From Breoghania sp. L-A4 (GTDB taxonomy: Bacteria > Pseudomonadota > Alphaproteobacteria > Rhizobiales > Stappiaceae), in contig NZ_CP031841.1 in the NCBI RefSeq assembly GCF_003432385.1, positions 3,263,579 through 3,327,578 on the forward strand: 64,000 bases of DNA, written 5' to 3'. The first letter of the stretch is position 1; each line of letters begins with the position of its first letter. The position numbers were made by a program, and so were the translations under genes. Below, piece after piece: positions 37,965 through 47,332 of the stretch. The notes below the pieces were generated by a model. It saw only the letters and a program-made list of their open reading frames with translations, was not told where the DNA came from and did no database searches.

Positions 37965-38845
37965 CTACACCGCATCCAGCGAGCGCAGGAAGTCGATGAC
38001 CGCTTCCGAAAACGCGTCGTTGCGGTCGCCCGCCACCATGTGCCCGGCCTCCGTCACATCGCGATACTCGGCATGGGGCACCAGCTCGAGGAAGTGCCGC
38101 GCGCTTTCCTCCGGCACCAGCTCCGAGCGTCCGCCGCGCACCAGCATCACCGGAAGCGCCAACCCGCGCGCCGCCGCCTCCATCCGCGCCGCGCCCGCCG
38201 CCGCGCCCGAATCGACGCTGTAGGGTCCGTCGATGAAACGCGGATCCCAGTGCCAGCGGTAGCGGCCGTCGTCGTGCAGCCGCAGATTCTTGCGCAGGCC
38301 CTCGGTGTTCTTCGGACGGCGGCGCTGCGGCAGATAGGCGGCGACTGCTTCCGCGGCCTCGCCCACCGTCGCGAAGCCCTCGCGCATGCGCTCGGCCATG
38401 AAGCCGGTGATCTTGCTCACCCCTTCCGGGTCCATGCGCGGCACCACGTCGACGAGCACGAGCGCGCGCAAGACGCCCGGCGCATCACCTTCCGCGATCG
38501 TCGCGGCGATGCCCCCAGTGAGGCCCCGATGGCCACAGGACGGGCGCCGAATTTTTCCGCGATCGCGCGCGCCACCGCGACGAGATCCGCCGCATAGTCG
38601 GCAAAATGATAGCGGCCGTCGGCGAGCCAGTCGCTGTCGCCGTGGCCGCGCTGATCGATGGTGATCGCCGTCATGCCGAGTTCGGCCAGTTGCTCAGCCG
38701 TCGACTCCCAGGAGTGCCGGGTCTGGCCACCGCCGTGCACCAGCAGCACCACGGGCGCATCGCCCTCGGGTCCGCGCACGTCGCCGGCAATCCGGTTGCC
38801 CGTCGCGCCCGTGAAGCGGATGGCGCGCGCCTCGACCGCCGTCAC
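37965..38845 (-). CDS. Alpha/beta hydrolase, one apparent frameshift
   Basis: Serine hydrolase with VVLLVHGGGQTRHSW (oxyanion region), nucleophile elbow GASLG, and a C-terminal histidine in DVTEAGHMVAGDRND. The frame breaks near 38513 right after GASLG, where a G run seems one base short; the next frame continues to RALVLVDVVPRMDPEG. The GTG start at 38845 overlaps the stop of the upstream hydrolase (GTGA), so the two are translationally coupled. Substrate unknown. Confidence 0.85.
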
Positions 38846-39630
38846 GACGCCACCGGCTGGCTGAGAAAATCCAGCACGCCCTGCTTGTAGACCTTGTCGC
38901 CCACCGCCAGCATGTGATCCCGATCAGGAATGTCCAGCACCCGCGCCTTGGGGATCAGGCTGGCGAGATCTGCTGCGGAACCTGCGATGTCGTCGCGCGT
39001 GCCCACCGCCACCAGCACCGGGCAGGTGATCCGCGCCACGTCCTGCGCGTGGATCTTCTGCCGCGCGGAGCGGATGCAGGTGGCCAGCGCCATCCGGTCG
39101 GATCTGGTCTGCTCGGCGAATTTGCGAAACGCCCGGCCCACGGGATCGCTGACGTCATCGATGCTCTCTGCCTCCAGCGCCTCGGCGATCGGTTCGGACG
39201 CGCCCACGCCCTTGATCATGCCGTAGCCCAGCCCGCCAAAAATTACACGCCGAACACGCTCGGGATGGTTCATGGTGAGAAACGCGGAAATCCGCGTGCC
39301 CATCGAATAGCCCATCACGTCGGCCTTCTCGATTTTCAGGTGATCGAGCAGCCGATAGGCGTCCTCCGCCATGATCGGCGCGCCATATTGCTCCGTGTCA
39401 TAGAGTTTCTCGCTCTCGCCGTGGCCGCGGTTGTCGATGGCGATCACCCGCCGCCCGGCCTTCACCAGCAGCTCCACCCAGCCCGTATGTACCCAGTTCA
39501 CCGCCTTGGACGACGCGAACCCGTGGATCAGCAAAATCGGCTCGCCGGCGCCCACATCGAGATAGGCAATCTCGACGCCATCGGAATCGAAGGTTTTGGT
39601 TTTCAGCGCGGCGGCATCAAAGGAGGACAT
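38842..39630 (-). CDS. Alpha/beta hydrolase
   Basis: The 262-residue serine hydrolase has HGFASSKAVNW, nucleophile in GYSMGTRISA (GxSxG), and a late histidine in DRDHMLAVGDKVYK. The start at 39630 follows AAGGAGGACATAAGC-type sequence on the opposite strand only in part, so the ribosome site is weak. It is the first gene of a two-hydrolase operon with a GTGA overlap. Similar to 3-oxoadipate enol-lactonase/haloperoxidase-like hydrolases; no specific substrate. Confidence 0.88.
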   Translation of the reverse strand: MSSFDAAALKTKTFDSDGVEIAYLDVGAGEPILLIHGFASSKAVNWVHTGWVELLVKAGRRVIAIDNRGHGESEKLYDTEQYGAPIMAEDAYRLLDHLKIEKADVMGYSMGTRISAFLTMNHPERVRRVIFGGLGYGMIKGVGASEPIAEALEAESIDDVSDPVGRAFRKFAEQTRSDRMALATCIRSARQKIHAQDVARITCPVLVAVGTRDDIAGSAADLASLIPKARVLDIPDRDHMLAVGDKVYKQGVLDFLSQPVAS

Positions 39631-39810
39631 AAGCACCTGACGTTTACGTAAGCAGGAGAGGGGTTTGGATGCAGACGATAAGCGCAAGGCCGGGACTTGG
39701 GAAGGGGTGAGATGAGACATAGCGGAGTCAGTCGAGTATCGGCGCGTGCGTCCCAACCCTCGTGGGACGCCATCGACTCTGCTGCCCCCCGATGCGATCT
39801 CCTCCGCTGC

Positions 39811-39916
39811 GTCATCCTCGGGGAAGTCTGCCCGGGGATCCAGCATCCTTTTGGCCGGCCTTGACGCGCCCGACTTGGGGCGGTGGATACTGGATCCCCG
39901 CCGACGCGGGGATGAC
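39811..39916. repeat. Inverted pair of short interspersed repeats
   Basis: Left unit GTCATCCTCGGGGAAG ... GGGGATCCAG at 39811-39843; right unit CTGGATCCCCGCCGACG ... GGGATGAC at 39890-39916. Together they can form a large cruciform. Such GTCATCCCCGC units are common intergenic repeats in this order. Confidence 0.6.
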
Positions 39917-40042
39917 ACTGGTTTTATTTGAAAATTCGAAGAGAGCCGCACCGGTACCAAACTTGAGTTTCAACACCTCCCAAACCGCAACCAATCCTGC
40001 CCTCCTGAAATAACCGCATCGGACCACCTTCATTGCCGAAAA

Positions 40043-40057
40043 TACCAAATCTTGGTA
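40043..40057. promoter_or_regulatory. Probable ParD operator
   Basis: Perfect palindrome TACCAA-ATC-TTGGTA, 23 bases before the parD start codon. ParD antitoxins repress their own promoters through such sites. A related GGTACCAAACTTG lies upstream near 39954. Confidence 0.6.
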
Positions 40058-40080
40058 CTATCCGCACAAAGGAGCATTTC

Positions 40081-40329
40081 ATGTCCCGCAACACATCCGT
40101 CTCGCTGGGCGATCATTTCGCCGGCTTTGTCGACCAGAGTGTCAAGACCGGCCGATATGCGAGCGCCAGCGATGTGGTGCGCGCAGGCCTCCGGCTGCTC
40201 GAAGAACAGGAAGCAAAGCTGGATATCCTGAGATCAGCATTGGCCGCCGGCGAAACCTCCGGCGAGCCGGAAGACTTCGATTTCGATGCCTACATCGCCG
40301 GGAAGACGTCAAAAAGCACGGGCGGCTGA
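40081..40329 (+). CDS. parD: ParD-type antitoxin
   Basis: The 82-residue antitoxin has the ribbon-helix-helix N-terminus (NTSVSLGDHFAGFVDQSVKTGRYASASDVVRAGLRLLEEQEAK), typical of the CopG/ParD group that binds DNA as a dimer. The acidic C-terminus (EPEDFDFDAYIAGK) should wrap the toxin. AAAGGAG precedes it by 7 bases. ParE starts 3 bases after its stop. Confidence 0.93.
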   Translation: MSRNTSVSLGDHFAGFVDQSVKTGRYASASDVVRAGLRLLEEQEAKLDILRSALAAGETSGEPEDFDFDAYIAGKTSKSTGG

Positions 40330-40332
40330 CCC

Positions 40333-40620
40333 ATGCGGCTCCAGTTTTTACCAGCCGCGAGAGCCGATCTGGACGCCATTTTTGATTACACTGTGAAACA
40401 ATGGGGACTGGCGCAGGCCGAGCGCTATCTTCGTGACATGCAGGCGACCTGTGAAAGTCTGCGCGCCGGTCGCATCAAGGGTCGCTCGGCCGAGCACGTG
40501 CGCAGTGGCTACCGCAAGGCGGCGTCAGGATCTCACATGATCTATTTCAAACTGGCCGACGAGCGGCTCATCGTCGTCCGCATCCTGCACCAGAGCATGG
40601 ACGTCGAGCGGCATCTCTGA
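40333..40620 (+). CDS. parE: ParE-type toxin
   Basis: The 95-residue RelE/ParE-fold toxin reads RLQFLPAARADLDAIFDYTVKQWGLAQAERYLRDM, the standard first helices, and ends RLIVVRILHQSMDVERHL, the usual strand with HQSMD. ParE toxins inhibit DNA gyrase. Together with parD it forms a complete type II toxin-antitoxin operon. Confidence 0.93.
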   Translation: MRLQFLPAARADLDAIFDYTVKQWGLAQAERYLRDMQATCESLRAGRIKGRSAEHVRSGYRKAASGSHMIYFKLADERLIVVRILHQSMDVERHL

Positions 40621-40744
40621 CGTCGCACGGTCTTACGGCGCCTTCCCCCTCCAGCGACATCCCTCCCCCACATACCCCCTACCCATGGCGCGCGCGGCCC
40701 GTTATGGTCCGCGCAAGGCAAACAGGCATGGGCAGGACACCACG

Positions 40745-41014
40745 ATGGCGGATCAAGCCGTTCCCCATTTCCAGAACGACCAGGGCGTCGAACGCATCGG
40801 CATCGGCGCGCATGAATTCATGTGCATCGGCGCAACGCCGCCGTTCGACCACCCGCATGTATTTCTCGACATGGGCGGCGACGACGCGATCGTCTGCCCC
40901 TATTGCTCGACGCTCTATCAATTCGACGCCGGCCTGAAGCCGACCGAATCGAATCCCGACGGCTGCGAGTGGCGCCATGACGCCGCCGATGTCGTCCTGC
41001 GGGCGACCGGATAG
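40745..41014 (+). CDS. zf-CHCC zinc-finger protein
   Basis: The 89-residue protein carries the zf-CHCC zinc finger: HPHVFLDMG, then IVCPYCSTLYQF. It is homologous to the mitochondrial complex I subunit NDUFS6, and in alphaproteobacteria is a conserved small protein associated with complex I. The start at 40745 follows AGGA. It lies 11 bases before the monooxygenase gene. Confidence 0.9.
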   Translation: MADQAVPHFQNDQGVERIGIGAHEFMCIGATPPFDHPHVFLDMGGDDAIVCPYCSTLYQFDAGLKPTESNPDGCEWRHDAADVVLRATG

Positions 41015-41025
41015 CGGGTCGGCCG

Positions 41026-42216
41026 ATGACGCCGGAAACCAGCCCCGAAAGACATATTGTCCTGGCGGGCGCCGGCATCGGCGGACTGACCGCCGCCTTG
41101 GCGTTGTCCGGGGCCGGATTCCGGGTCACGCTGATCGAGCGCAACGCCGCGCTCAGCGAGCTGGGCGCCGGCATTCAGCTTTCTCCCAACGCGCATCGCA
41201 TTCTCGACAGCCTCGGCGTGATCGAGCGGCTGGGGCGCGACTGCGTGCAGCCTTTGGAAATCCGCCTGAACTCCGTGCGCGCCGGCGGCCTTGTCGGCCG
41301 CGTGCCGCTGGGCGATACCGCCGTGAAACGCTATGGCGCGCCCTATTGCGTGGTGCATCGCGGCGATCTGCACCGCGCGCTGCTGGCCGCCGTCACCGCG
41401 CGCGGCGACATCGACATTCACCTGGGCGCGGCCGTTGCCGACGCCGAGAGCGACGATGACGGCGTCACCGTCGAGGTCCAGGGCGAGGATGGCGCCTCCA
41501 CCCTGCGCGGCGACGCGCTGATCGGCGCCGATGGCGTCTGGTCGGCGGTGCGCCGCCGCATGCTGCGGCTGCCGTCCGCGCAATTCTCCGGCCGCATCGC
41601 CTATCGCGCGCTGATCCCGGCCACCCATGTGCGCGCGGAAGACCGGGTCTCCTCCAGCGTCTGGATGGGGCCGCGCGCGCATCTGGTGCACTACCCCATC
41701 CGCGGCGGCGAGGCGCTCAATCTGGTCGCCGTGGTCGAGGACGACTGGCATGAGGAAGAATGGTCGGCGCCGGGCGACCCCGAGCAGTTGCTGCCGCGCT
41801 TCGCCGACTGGCCCGAGGCGCCGCGCAGTCTGTTGCAGCGGCCCGACACATGGCTCAAATGGGCCCTGTGCGACGTCGGCCCCGGCACCATCTGGACGGA
41901 AGGGCGCATCTCGCTTTTGGGCGACGCGGCCCATGCCATGCTGCCGTTCATGGCCCAGGGCGGCGCCATGGCGATCGAGGACGCCGCGGTGCTCGCGCGC
42001 TCCCTCACCGAGAACGCCGACACGCCCGCTGCCCTTCTCGCCTACGAGCGGGACCGCAAGGACCGCGTCGAACGCGTCATGCGCACCGCGCGCGACAATG
42101 CTCGCACCTATCATCAGGACGGCGTCGGCGCGATGATCCGAGACATGGGCATCCGCTTTCTCTCAGGCGAAAAGCTGCTCCACCGCTACGACTGGCTCTA
42201 CGGCTGGCGGATGTGA
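41026..42216 (+). CDS. FAD-dependent aromatic monooxygenase
   Basis: Class A flavoprotein monooxygenase of 396 residues: GAGIGG dinucleotide fold (11-16 region), middle GADGVWSAVRRRM (about 166-178) and the second FAD motif LLGDAAHAMLPFMAQGG (about 300). It is similar to salicylate/3-hydroxybenzoate hydroxylases and to UbiH-like enzymes; the substrate cannot be told from sequence. It is likely co-transcribed with the upstream zf-CHCC gene. Confidence 0.92.
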   Translation: MTPETSPERHIVLAGAGIGGLTAALALSGAGFRVTLIERNAALSELGAGIQLSPNAHRILDSLGVIERLGRDCVQPLEIRLNSVRAGGLVGRVPLGDTAVKRYGAPYCVVHRGDLHRALLAAVTARGDIDIHLGAAVADAESDDDGVTVEVQGEDGASTLRGDALIGADGVWSAVRRRMLRLPSAQFSGRIAYRALIPATHVRAEDRVSSSVWMGPRAHLVHYPIRGGEALNLVAVVEDDWHEEEWSAPGDPEQLLPRFADWPEAPRSLLQRPDTWLKWALCDVGPGTIWTEGRISLLGDAAHAMLPFMAQGGAMAIEDAAVLARSLTENADTPAALLAYERDRKDRVERVMRTARDNARTYHQDGVGAMIRDMGIRFLSGEKLLHRYDWLYGWRM

Positions 42217-42327
42217 CGGACGCTCCCGTCCGGGCGCGGGGCGGCCTGCGCCAAACCGCTTGAGAAGCGCCCTTTCCTGCGCTACACGAGCCGATCGGTA
42301 CCGCACATCCATCATGGGGAGAGCCGC

Positions 42328-43107
42328 ATGGGCGACGCAGCAGCACAGACGACGCCGGGCACGCCGTCCGCCGGTGACGATCTCGTCACGGCGGCCTTCA
42401 TTGTCATTGGCGACGAGATCCTGTCCGGCCGCACCAAGGACAAGAACATCGGCTACATCGCCGAATATCTCACCGCCATCGGCATCGATCTCGAGGAGGT
42501 CCGCGTGGTGCCCGATGTGCGCGAACGCATCGTCGAGGCGATCAACGCCGTGCGCCCGCGCTACGACTACGTCTTCACCTCCGGCGGCATCGGCCCGACC
42601 CATGACGACATCACCGCCGATTCCATCGCCGCCGCCTTCGGCGTGCCCATCGATTTCGACCCGCGCGCCGTCGCCATGCTGTGCGAGCGCTACGGATCGG
42701 TCGACATGGAGCATCCGCGCATGCGCATGGCGCGGGTCCCGCAAGGCGCCGAGCTGATCGAGAACTCGGTCTCCACTGCGCCGGGCTTTCGCATCGGCAA
42801 CGTGCATGTGATGGCCGGCGTGCCGGCGATCTTCCAGGCGATGCTCGACGCGCTGGCGCCTGGCCTCAAGACCGGCAAGGTGATGCTGTCCGCGGCGATT
42901 GAGGCGGGGCTGCCGGAAAGCCGCGTCGCCAAGGCCATTTCCGCCATCCAGGACGCGCACGAGGGCGTGCTGATCGGCTCCTACCCGCGCGCCGATGGCG
43001 CCCGTTTCACCACGCAGATCGTCGTGCGCGCCCGCGACCAGGCGCTGCTCGACCGGGTCACCGCCGAGGTCGAGCAGGCGCTGGACGCCTTGCGCGCAGA
43101 AGACTGA
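42328..43107 (+). CDS. MoCF-domain (CinA/MoaB-like) protein
   Basis: The 259-residue protein has the molybdopterin-binding MoCF fold: [15 protein letters not shown], then [13 protein letters not shown], the conserved T-S-G-G-x-G-P-T-x-D-D loop. It lacks the C-terminal CinA deamidase domain, so it is the short alphaproteobacterial form. The role may be nucleotide or cofactor repair, not established. GGGGAG precedes the start. Confidence 0.9.
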   Translation: MGDAAAQTTPGTPSAGDDLVTAAFIVIGDEILSGRTKDKNIGYIAEYLTAIGIDLEEVRVVPDVRERIVEAINAVRPRYDYVFTSGGIGPTHDDITADSIAAAFGVPIDFDPRAVAMLCERYGSVDMEHPRMRMARVPQGAELIENSVSTAPGFRIGNVHVMAGVPAIFQAMLDALAPGLKTGKVMLSAAIEAGLPESRVAKAISAIQDAHEGVLIGSYPRADGARFTTQIVVRARDQALLDRVTAEVEQALDALRAED

Positions 43108-43171
43108 CCGTCGCAAATCCCCGCCCTGCAGCAGCCTGCCGCGCGCGCCACCTGAATTGAGAGACCGCACC

Positions 43172-43678
43172 ATGGAAACCGGCCAGCCGAAAGCCTTTCC
43201 CGTCCACTGGGAACAGTTCCACCGCGACGCCCGCGCCCTTGCCTGGCGCCTCGCCAGCCAGGGCGAATGGGAAGCCATCGTCTGCATCACCCGCGGCGGG
43301 CTGGTGCCCGCGGCCATCGTGGCGCGCGAGCTCGGCATCCGGATGATCGAGACGGTCTGCATCGCCTCGTACCATGACTACAAGGACCAGGGCGGGCTGC
43401 AGGTCATCAAGCCGGTCGATCCCAAGGTCATCGGGCTGGACGGCGGCGAAGGCGCCGGCGTTCTGGTGATCGACGATCTGGTGGACACCGGCAAGACCGC
43501 CCAGGTGGTGCGCGAGATGCTGCCCAAGGCGCATTTCGCCACCGTCTACGCCAAGCCGATGGGCCGGCCGATGGTCGACACCTTCATCACCGAGGTCTCC
43601 CAGGACACCTGGATCTATTTCCCCTGGGATATGGGCCTGACCTTCCAGCCGCCGCTGTCCAAGGAAAGCCAAGGCTGA
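43172..43678 (+). CDS. gpt: Xanthine phosphoribosyltransferase
   Basis: Purine salvage enzyme of 168 residues making XMP or GMP from the free base and PRPP. The PRPP-binding motif [14 protein letters not shown] is at about 94-107, and [16 protein letters not shown] is at 38-53. The gene lies 64 bases after the MoCF gene on the same strand and may share its transcript. Confidence 0.95.
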   Translation: METGQPKAFPVHWEQFHRDARALAWRLASQGEWEAIVCITRGGLVPAAIVARELGIRMIETVCIASYHDYKDQGGLQVIKPVDPKVIGLDGGEGAGVLVIDDLVDTGKTAQVVREMLPKAHFATVYAKPMGRPMVDTFITEVSQDTWIYFPWDMGLTFQPPLSKESQG

Positions 43679-43778
43679 GGCACGGCGGGCGTGTCATTTC
43701 TGCCGCAAATCGCACCTTTGACGCGAATGTGAACGCAACCGCCTTCTTGGCCGCGCGGGGCGGTGCTAACACCGCACC

Positions 43779-44138
43779 ATGAGTTGGTCCCCGTGGCGCG
43801 CCACCACCCCCTTTTTGCGCCTGTGCGCCAGCCTGCTGCTGATCGCGGCGGTCTTCACCTCCGGCCTGCAGCAGGGCGGATCGCGGACGCTTGCCCGTGC
43901 CGATGCTCCTGCGCAGAGTCAGGACGCCTGGGCACGGACCGCCCAGCGTCCGGCGACGGCCCAACCGGCCGGCGCCAAACGGTGCGGGCAACGGCTGTGC
44001 CTCGACGCGACGCTGAGCCCCGGCGAGATCCTCGACGCCCGCGCGCCACACCGCATCGCCATGGGCGTTGAGCCCGTCGCGCGCCCGGACCAGCGTTACG
44101 AACGCGTCGCCACACCGCCGCCCAGAGGCCGCGTCTGA
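43779..44138 (+). CDS. Small exported hypothetical protein
   Basis: The 119-residue protein has a hydrophobic N-terminal helix (LRLCASLLLIAAVFTSGLQQ) that could be a signal peptide or anchor, then a polar Pro/Arg-rich body with one cysteine pair (RCGQRLCLD). No family is recognised. Moderately convincing. Confidence 0.5.
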   Translation: MSWSPWRATTPFLRLCASLLLIAAVFTSGLQQGGSRTLARADAPAQSQDAWARTAQRPATAQPAGAKRCGQRLCLDATLSPGEILDARAPHRIAMGVEPVARPDQRYERVATPPPRGRV

Positions 44139-44233
44139 CGCCCCTCCGGGGCCTACATCCCAACACACTGTCTTTCATGCGATGCGACCGGACGCCTTCC
44201 CGTCCGGCCGTCGCCGTCAGGAATCACCGAACC

Positions 44234-44902
44234 ATGCCCATCACACGACGCGCCTTCCTGGCCGGCTCCTCCGGCCTGCTTCTGGCCGGCTGCAGCGCCC
44301 AGACACGCCAGCTCGCCGCGCCTTCGCTCGCCGCCGAGCCCGTGCATCTCGCCATGTACGCAGCCATGCCGCAGGAACGCTTTCCGCTGCCCGCGGTGAA
44401 CCTCAAGAACGTGGACCCCGCCTTCTACCGCACCATGGTCGACTACCCCACGGCGGAACCCGTCGGCACCATCATCGTGGACACGCCCAACCGCTATCTC
44501 TATCTGACGATGGAAAATGGCCAGGCCATGCGCTACGGCGTCGGCATCGGCCGCGCCGGCTTCTCCTGGGACGGAGAGGCGCGCATCGCCTGGAAGCGCG
44601 CCTGGCCGACCTGGACGCCGCCGGCGGAGATGATCGCCCGCCAGCCGGAGCTGGAGAAATATCGCCAGGGAATGGAGCCGGGCCTCGACAATCCGCTCGG
44701 CGCCCGCGCGCTCTACATCTTCGAGGGTGGCCAAGACACCCTGTACCGCGTCCACGGCACGTCGGAGGAATGGTCGATCGGCAAGGCCGTCTCCTCGGGC
44801 TGCGTCCGTCTGCTCAACCAGGACGTGATCGATCTCTACAACCGCGTGCCCGACGGCAGCCGCATCCTCGTGCGACAGGACAGCAGCACGCTGGTCGGCT
44901 GA
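44234..44902 (+). CDS. L,D-transpeptidase (YkuD), Tat-type lipoprotein
   Basis: The 222-residue protein begins MPITRRAFLAGSSGLLLAGC, combining a twin-arginine motif with a lipobox, so it is probably an exported lipoprotein. The YkuD domain (about 75-215) ends in HGTSEEWSIGKAVSSGCVRLLNQD, containing the catalytic H and C. It makes 3-3 cross-links in peptidoglycan or attaches proteins to it. Such family members are numerous in Hyphomicrobiales, where they support polar growth. ATG 44234 is preferred over 44177. Confidence 0.93.
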   Translation: MPITRRAFLAGSSGLLLAGCSAQTRQLAAPSLAAEPVHLAMYAAMPQERFPLPAVNLKNVDPAFYRTMVDYPTAEPVGTIIVDTPNRYLYLTMENGQAMRYGVGIGRAGFSWDGEARIAWKRAWPTWTPPAEMIARQPELEKYRQGMEPGLDNPLGARALYIFEGGQDTLYRVHGTSEEWSIGKAVSSGCVRLLNQDVIDLYNRVPDGSRILVRQDSSTLVG

Positions 44903-44935
44903 GCGGGAAAATCAGGCCGGCGGCGGGACCGCCGG

Positions 44936-45634
44936 CTACTCCGCGATCTCAATAGCGCGCGCGGGGCGGATCGCGTCCTGCGTGATGTCGCAGACATAGG
45001 CGAGCGCCTCGACGCCGCGCGCCCGGGCCTGATCGAACGCCGCGCCATAGGCCGGATCGATGTCGCGGCTGAGCGAGAAGCGCTCGCATCCCGGATATTG
45101 CACCAGATAGACCATCACCGCGCGGTGGCCCTGCTCGACCATGTCGCCGAGCTCGGCGAGGTGCTTGGCGCCGCGCAGCGTGACCGCGTCGGGAAATTCC
45201 GCCAGCCCCGCCTCGCGCACCAGATTGACATTCTTCACCTCGACGTAGGCCTTCGGCCGCGCGTCGTCCTCCAGCAGAATGTCGATGCGCGAGTTCTTGC
45301 CGTATGTCACCTCGCGCCGGAGCGTCGCGTAGCCTGACAACTCGGAAATCGTGCCTTCGAGAATAGCCTCTTCCACCAGCGCGTTCGGATGCGCGGTGGA
45401 GACACCCACCAGCACGCCGCCGACCTCGACCAGCTCCCAGGAGTATTTCAGCTTGCGCTTGGGATTGTCCGACACCGACAGCCACACCCGGCTGCCGGGC
45501 GTCTTCAGCCCCAGCATCGAGCCCGGATTGGCGCAATGCGCGGTAATGATCTCGCCGCTGTCGAGGGTGACATCGGCGAGGAACCGCTTGTAGCGCTTGA
45601 TCAGGCGTCCGGAGACGAGAGGAGGAAGGTTCAT
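44936..45634 (-). CDS. sfsA: SfsA-family DNA/RNA nuclease protein
   Basis: The 232-residue protein keeps the SfsA nuclease-fold residues: [20 protein letters not shown] at 21-40, [13 protein letters not shown] (about 110-122) and [11 protein letters not shown] (about 128-138). Named for sugar-fermentation stimulation; some homologues have nuclease activity. Convergent with the L,D-transpeptidase gene. Confidence 0.94.
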   Translation of the reverse strand: MNLPPLVSGRLIKRYKRFLADVTLDSGEIITAHCANPGSMLGLKTPGSRVWLSVSDNPKRKLKYSWELVEVGGVLVGVSTAHPNALVEEAILEGTISELSGYATLRREVTYGKNSRIDILLEDDARPKAYVEVKNVNLVREAGLAEFPDAVTLRGAKHLAELGDMVEQGHRAVMVYLVQYPGCERFSLSRDIDPAYGAAFDQARARGVEALAYVCDITQDAIRPARAIEIAE

Positions 45635-45805
45635 GGGATGGATCTTAGGGATAAGAAAAATGGACGCAAGATCGCCATCCCCATGATCCTTACCAATGAT
45701 GTGAAATGGCGGAACAGAATTCTCCCGGCGCCATTACAAACCGCGCGCGCGGAGCGCATGGGCAATACACCGCCCATCCTTCGAGACGGCCGCTGAAGCG
45801 GCCTC

Positions 45806-46632
45806 CTCAGGATGAGGACGTGCGTGAGGCGAATATTTTCAGGCCCTCAACACGATGGACCTCATCCTGAGGAGGGCCGAAGGCCCGTCTCGAAGGATGG
45901 GCCCCTGCACAAATGCCCCCTCACAGCAGCAGCGCGTCGTCGGCGATCTCCTGACCGCGGACCTTTGAGAACATGGCGACGAGATCCGCGACCGTGAGAC
46001 CCGCGCGCTCCTCTCAGGATGAGGAAGTGCGTGAGGCGAATATTTTCAGGCCATCAACACGATGGACCTCTTCCTGAGGAGGGCCGAAGGCCCGTCTCGA
46101 AGGATGGGCCCCTGCACAAATGCCTCCTCACAGCAGCAGCGCGTCGTCGGCGATCTCCTGGCCGCGGACCTTTGAGAACATGGCGACGAGATCGGCGACC
46201 GTGAGCCCGGCGCGCTCCTCTCAGGATGAGGACGTGCGTGAGGCGAATATTTTCAGGCTCTCATCACGATGGACCTCATCCTGAGGAGGGCCGAAGGCCC
46301 GTCTCGAAGGATGGGTCCCTGCACAAATGCCCCCTCACAGCAGCAGCGCATCGTCGGCGATCTCCTGGCCGCGGACCTTGGAGAACATGGCGACGAGATC
46401 GGCGACCGTGAGACCCGCGCGCTCCTCTCAGGATGAGGACGTGCGTGAGGCGAATATTTTCAGGCCATCAACACGATGGACCTCATCCTGAGGAGGGCCG
46501 AAGGCCCGTCTCGAAGGATGGGTCCCTGCACAAATGCCCCTCACAGCAGCAGCGCGTCGTCGGCGATCTCCTGGCCGCGGACCTTTGAGAACATGGCGAC
46601 GAGATCCGCGACCGTGAGGCCGGCGCGCTCCT
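45806..46632. repeat. Tandem array, 207-bp period, duplicating the ABC ATPase 3' end
   Basis: Four units: 45806-46012, 46013-46219, 46220-46426 and the last 46427-46632. Each unit has about 115 bases of palindromic spacer (starting CTCAGGATGAGG and containing CCTCATCCTGAGGAGGGCC and CGTCTCGAAGGATGG) plus about 92 bases identical or nearly so to the last 30 codons and stop of the ABC ATPase gene that ends at 46541. Only the last unit belongs to the real gene. Units differ at a few positions (for example GAGGAAG in unit 2), so they are not identical assembly copies. Confidence 0.9.
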
Positions 46633-47332
46633 CTGCGCGCACATCCAGCACCACCTTGCCCTCATGCAGCATCACCGTGCGGGTGCCGACGTCCAGCGCC
46701 TGGCGCATGGAATGGGTGACCATCAGCGTGGTCAGCGACAGCTCACGCTGCACCCGCACCGTCAGATCGAGCACGAACTCCGCCATATGCGGGTCGAGCG
46801 CCGCCGTGTGTTCATCAAGCAGCAGCACCCGGCTGTCGGTCAGCGTCGCCATCACCAGCGACACCGCCTGCCTCTGGCCGCCGGACAACTGCCCCATCTG
46901 ATCCTCAAGCCGGTTCTCGAGACCCAGCCCCAGCGGCGCGATGCGCTCGCGAAACAGCGCCCGGCGTTCGGCCGACAGCGCGCCGCCAAGCCCGCGCCGC
47001 GTACCGCGCGCCACCGCCAGCGCCAGGTTCTCGGCAATCGACAGTCCGCCGCAGGAGCCCGCCAGCGGATCCTGGAAGACGCGCGCGACAAGGCCCGCCC
47101 GCCGGGCCGTGCCCCAGCGCGTCACATCCGCATCACCGATGGTGATGGTGCCCTCGGAGGCGCTGACATCGCCGGCCACCGCGCCGAGCAGCGTCGACTT
47201 GCCCGCGCCGTTGGACCCGATCAGCGTGACGAATTCGCCCTCCTCGATGGTCAGATCGATGCCGTTGAGCGCGCGCTTTTCCAACGGCGTGCCCGCGCCG
47301 AAGGTGACGCCGAGGTTGCAGACGCGGATCAT
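46541..47332 (-). CDS. ABC transporter ATPase, TrpXYZ/PF04392-associated
   Basis: Cytoplasmic nucleotide-binding subunit of 263 residues. Walker A GSNGAGKST at 39-47, Q-loop FQDPLAG near 86-92, signature LSGGQ at 149-153, Walker B VLLLDEHTAALDP and the H-loop VTHSMRQA are all present. DEH in Walker B is normal for branched-chain-type ATPases. It overlaps the permease gene by ATGA at 47329-47332. Its last 30 codons are repeated three more times downstream (45806-46426). Confidence 0.95.
   Translation of the reverse strand: MIRVCNLGVTFGAGTPLEKRALNGIDLTIEEGEFVTLIGSNGAGKSTLLGAVAGDVSASEGTITIGDADVTRWGTARRAGLVARVFQDPLAGSCGGLSIAENLALAVARGTRRGLGGALSAERRALFRERIAPLGLGLENRLEDQMGQLSGGQRQAVSLVMATLTDSRVLLLDEHTAALDPHMAEFVLDLTVRVQRELSLTTLMVTHSMRQALDVGTRTVMLHEGKVVLDVRAEERAGLTVADLVAMFSKVRGQEIADDALLL

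Larger units (their letters stand above)
39631..40080. other. Intergenic region with an inverted pair of repeats
   Basis: A copy of a GTCATCC-to-GGGGATCCAG repeat at 39811-39843 faces a reverse-complement copy at 39890-39916. Between them is GC-rich linker. The parDE operator lies at the right end (40043-40057). No gene is supported. Confidence 0.55.

Noticed and set aside
45806-46632. A CRISPR array
   Set aside because: The period is 207 bases with no variable spacers, and each unit contains part of a neighbouring gene.
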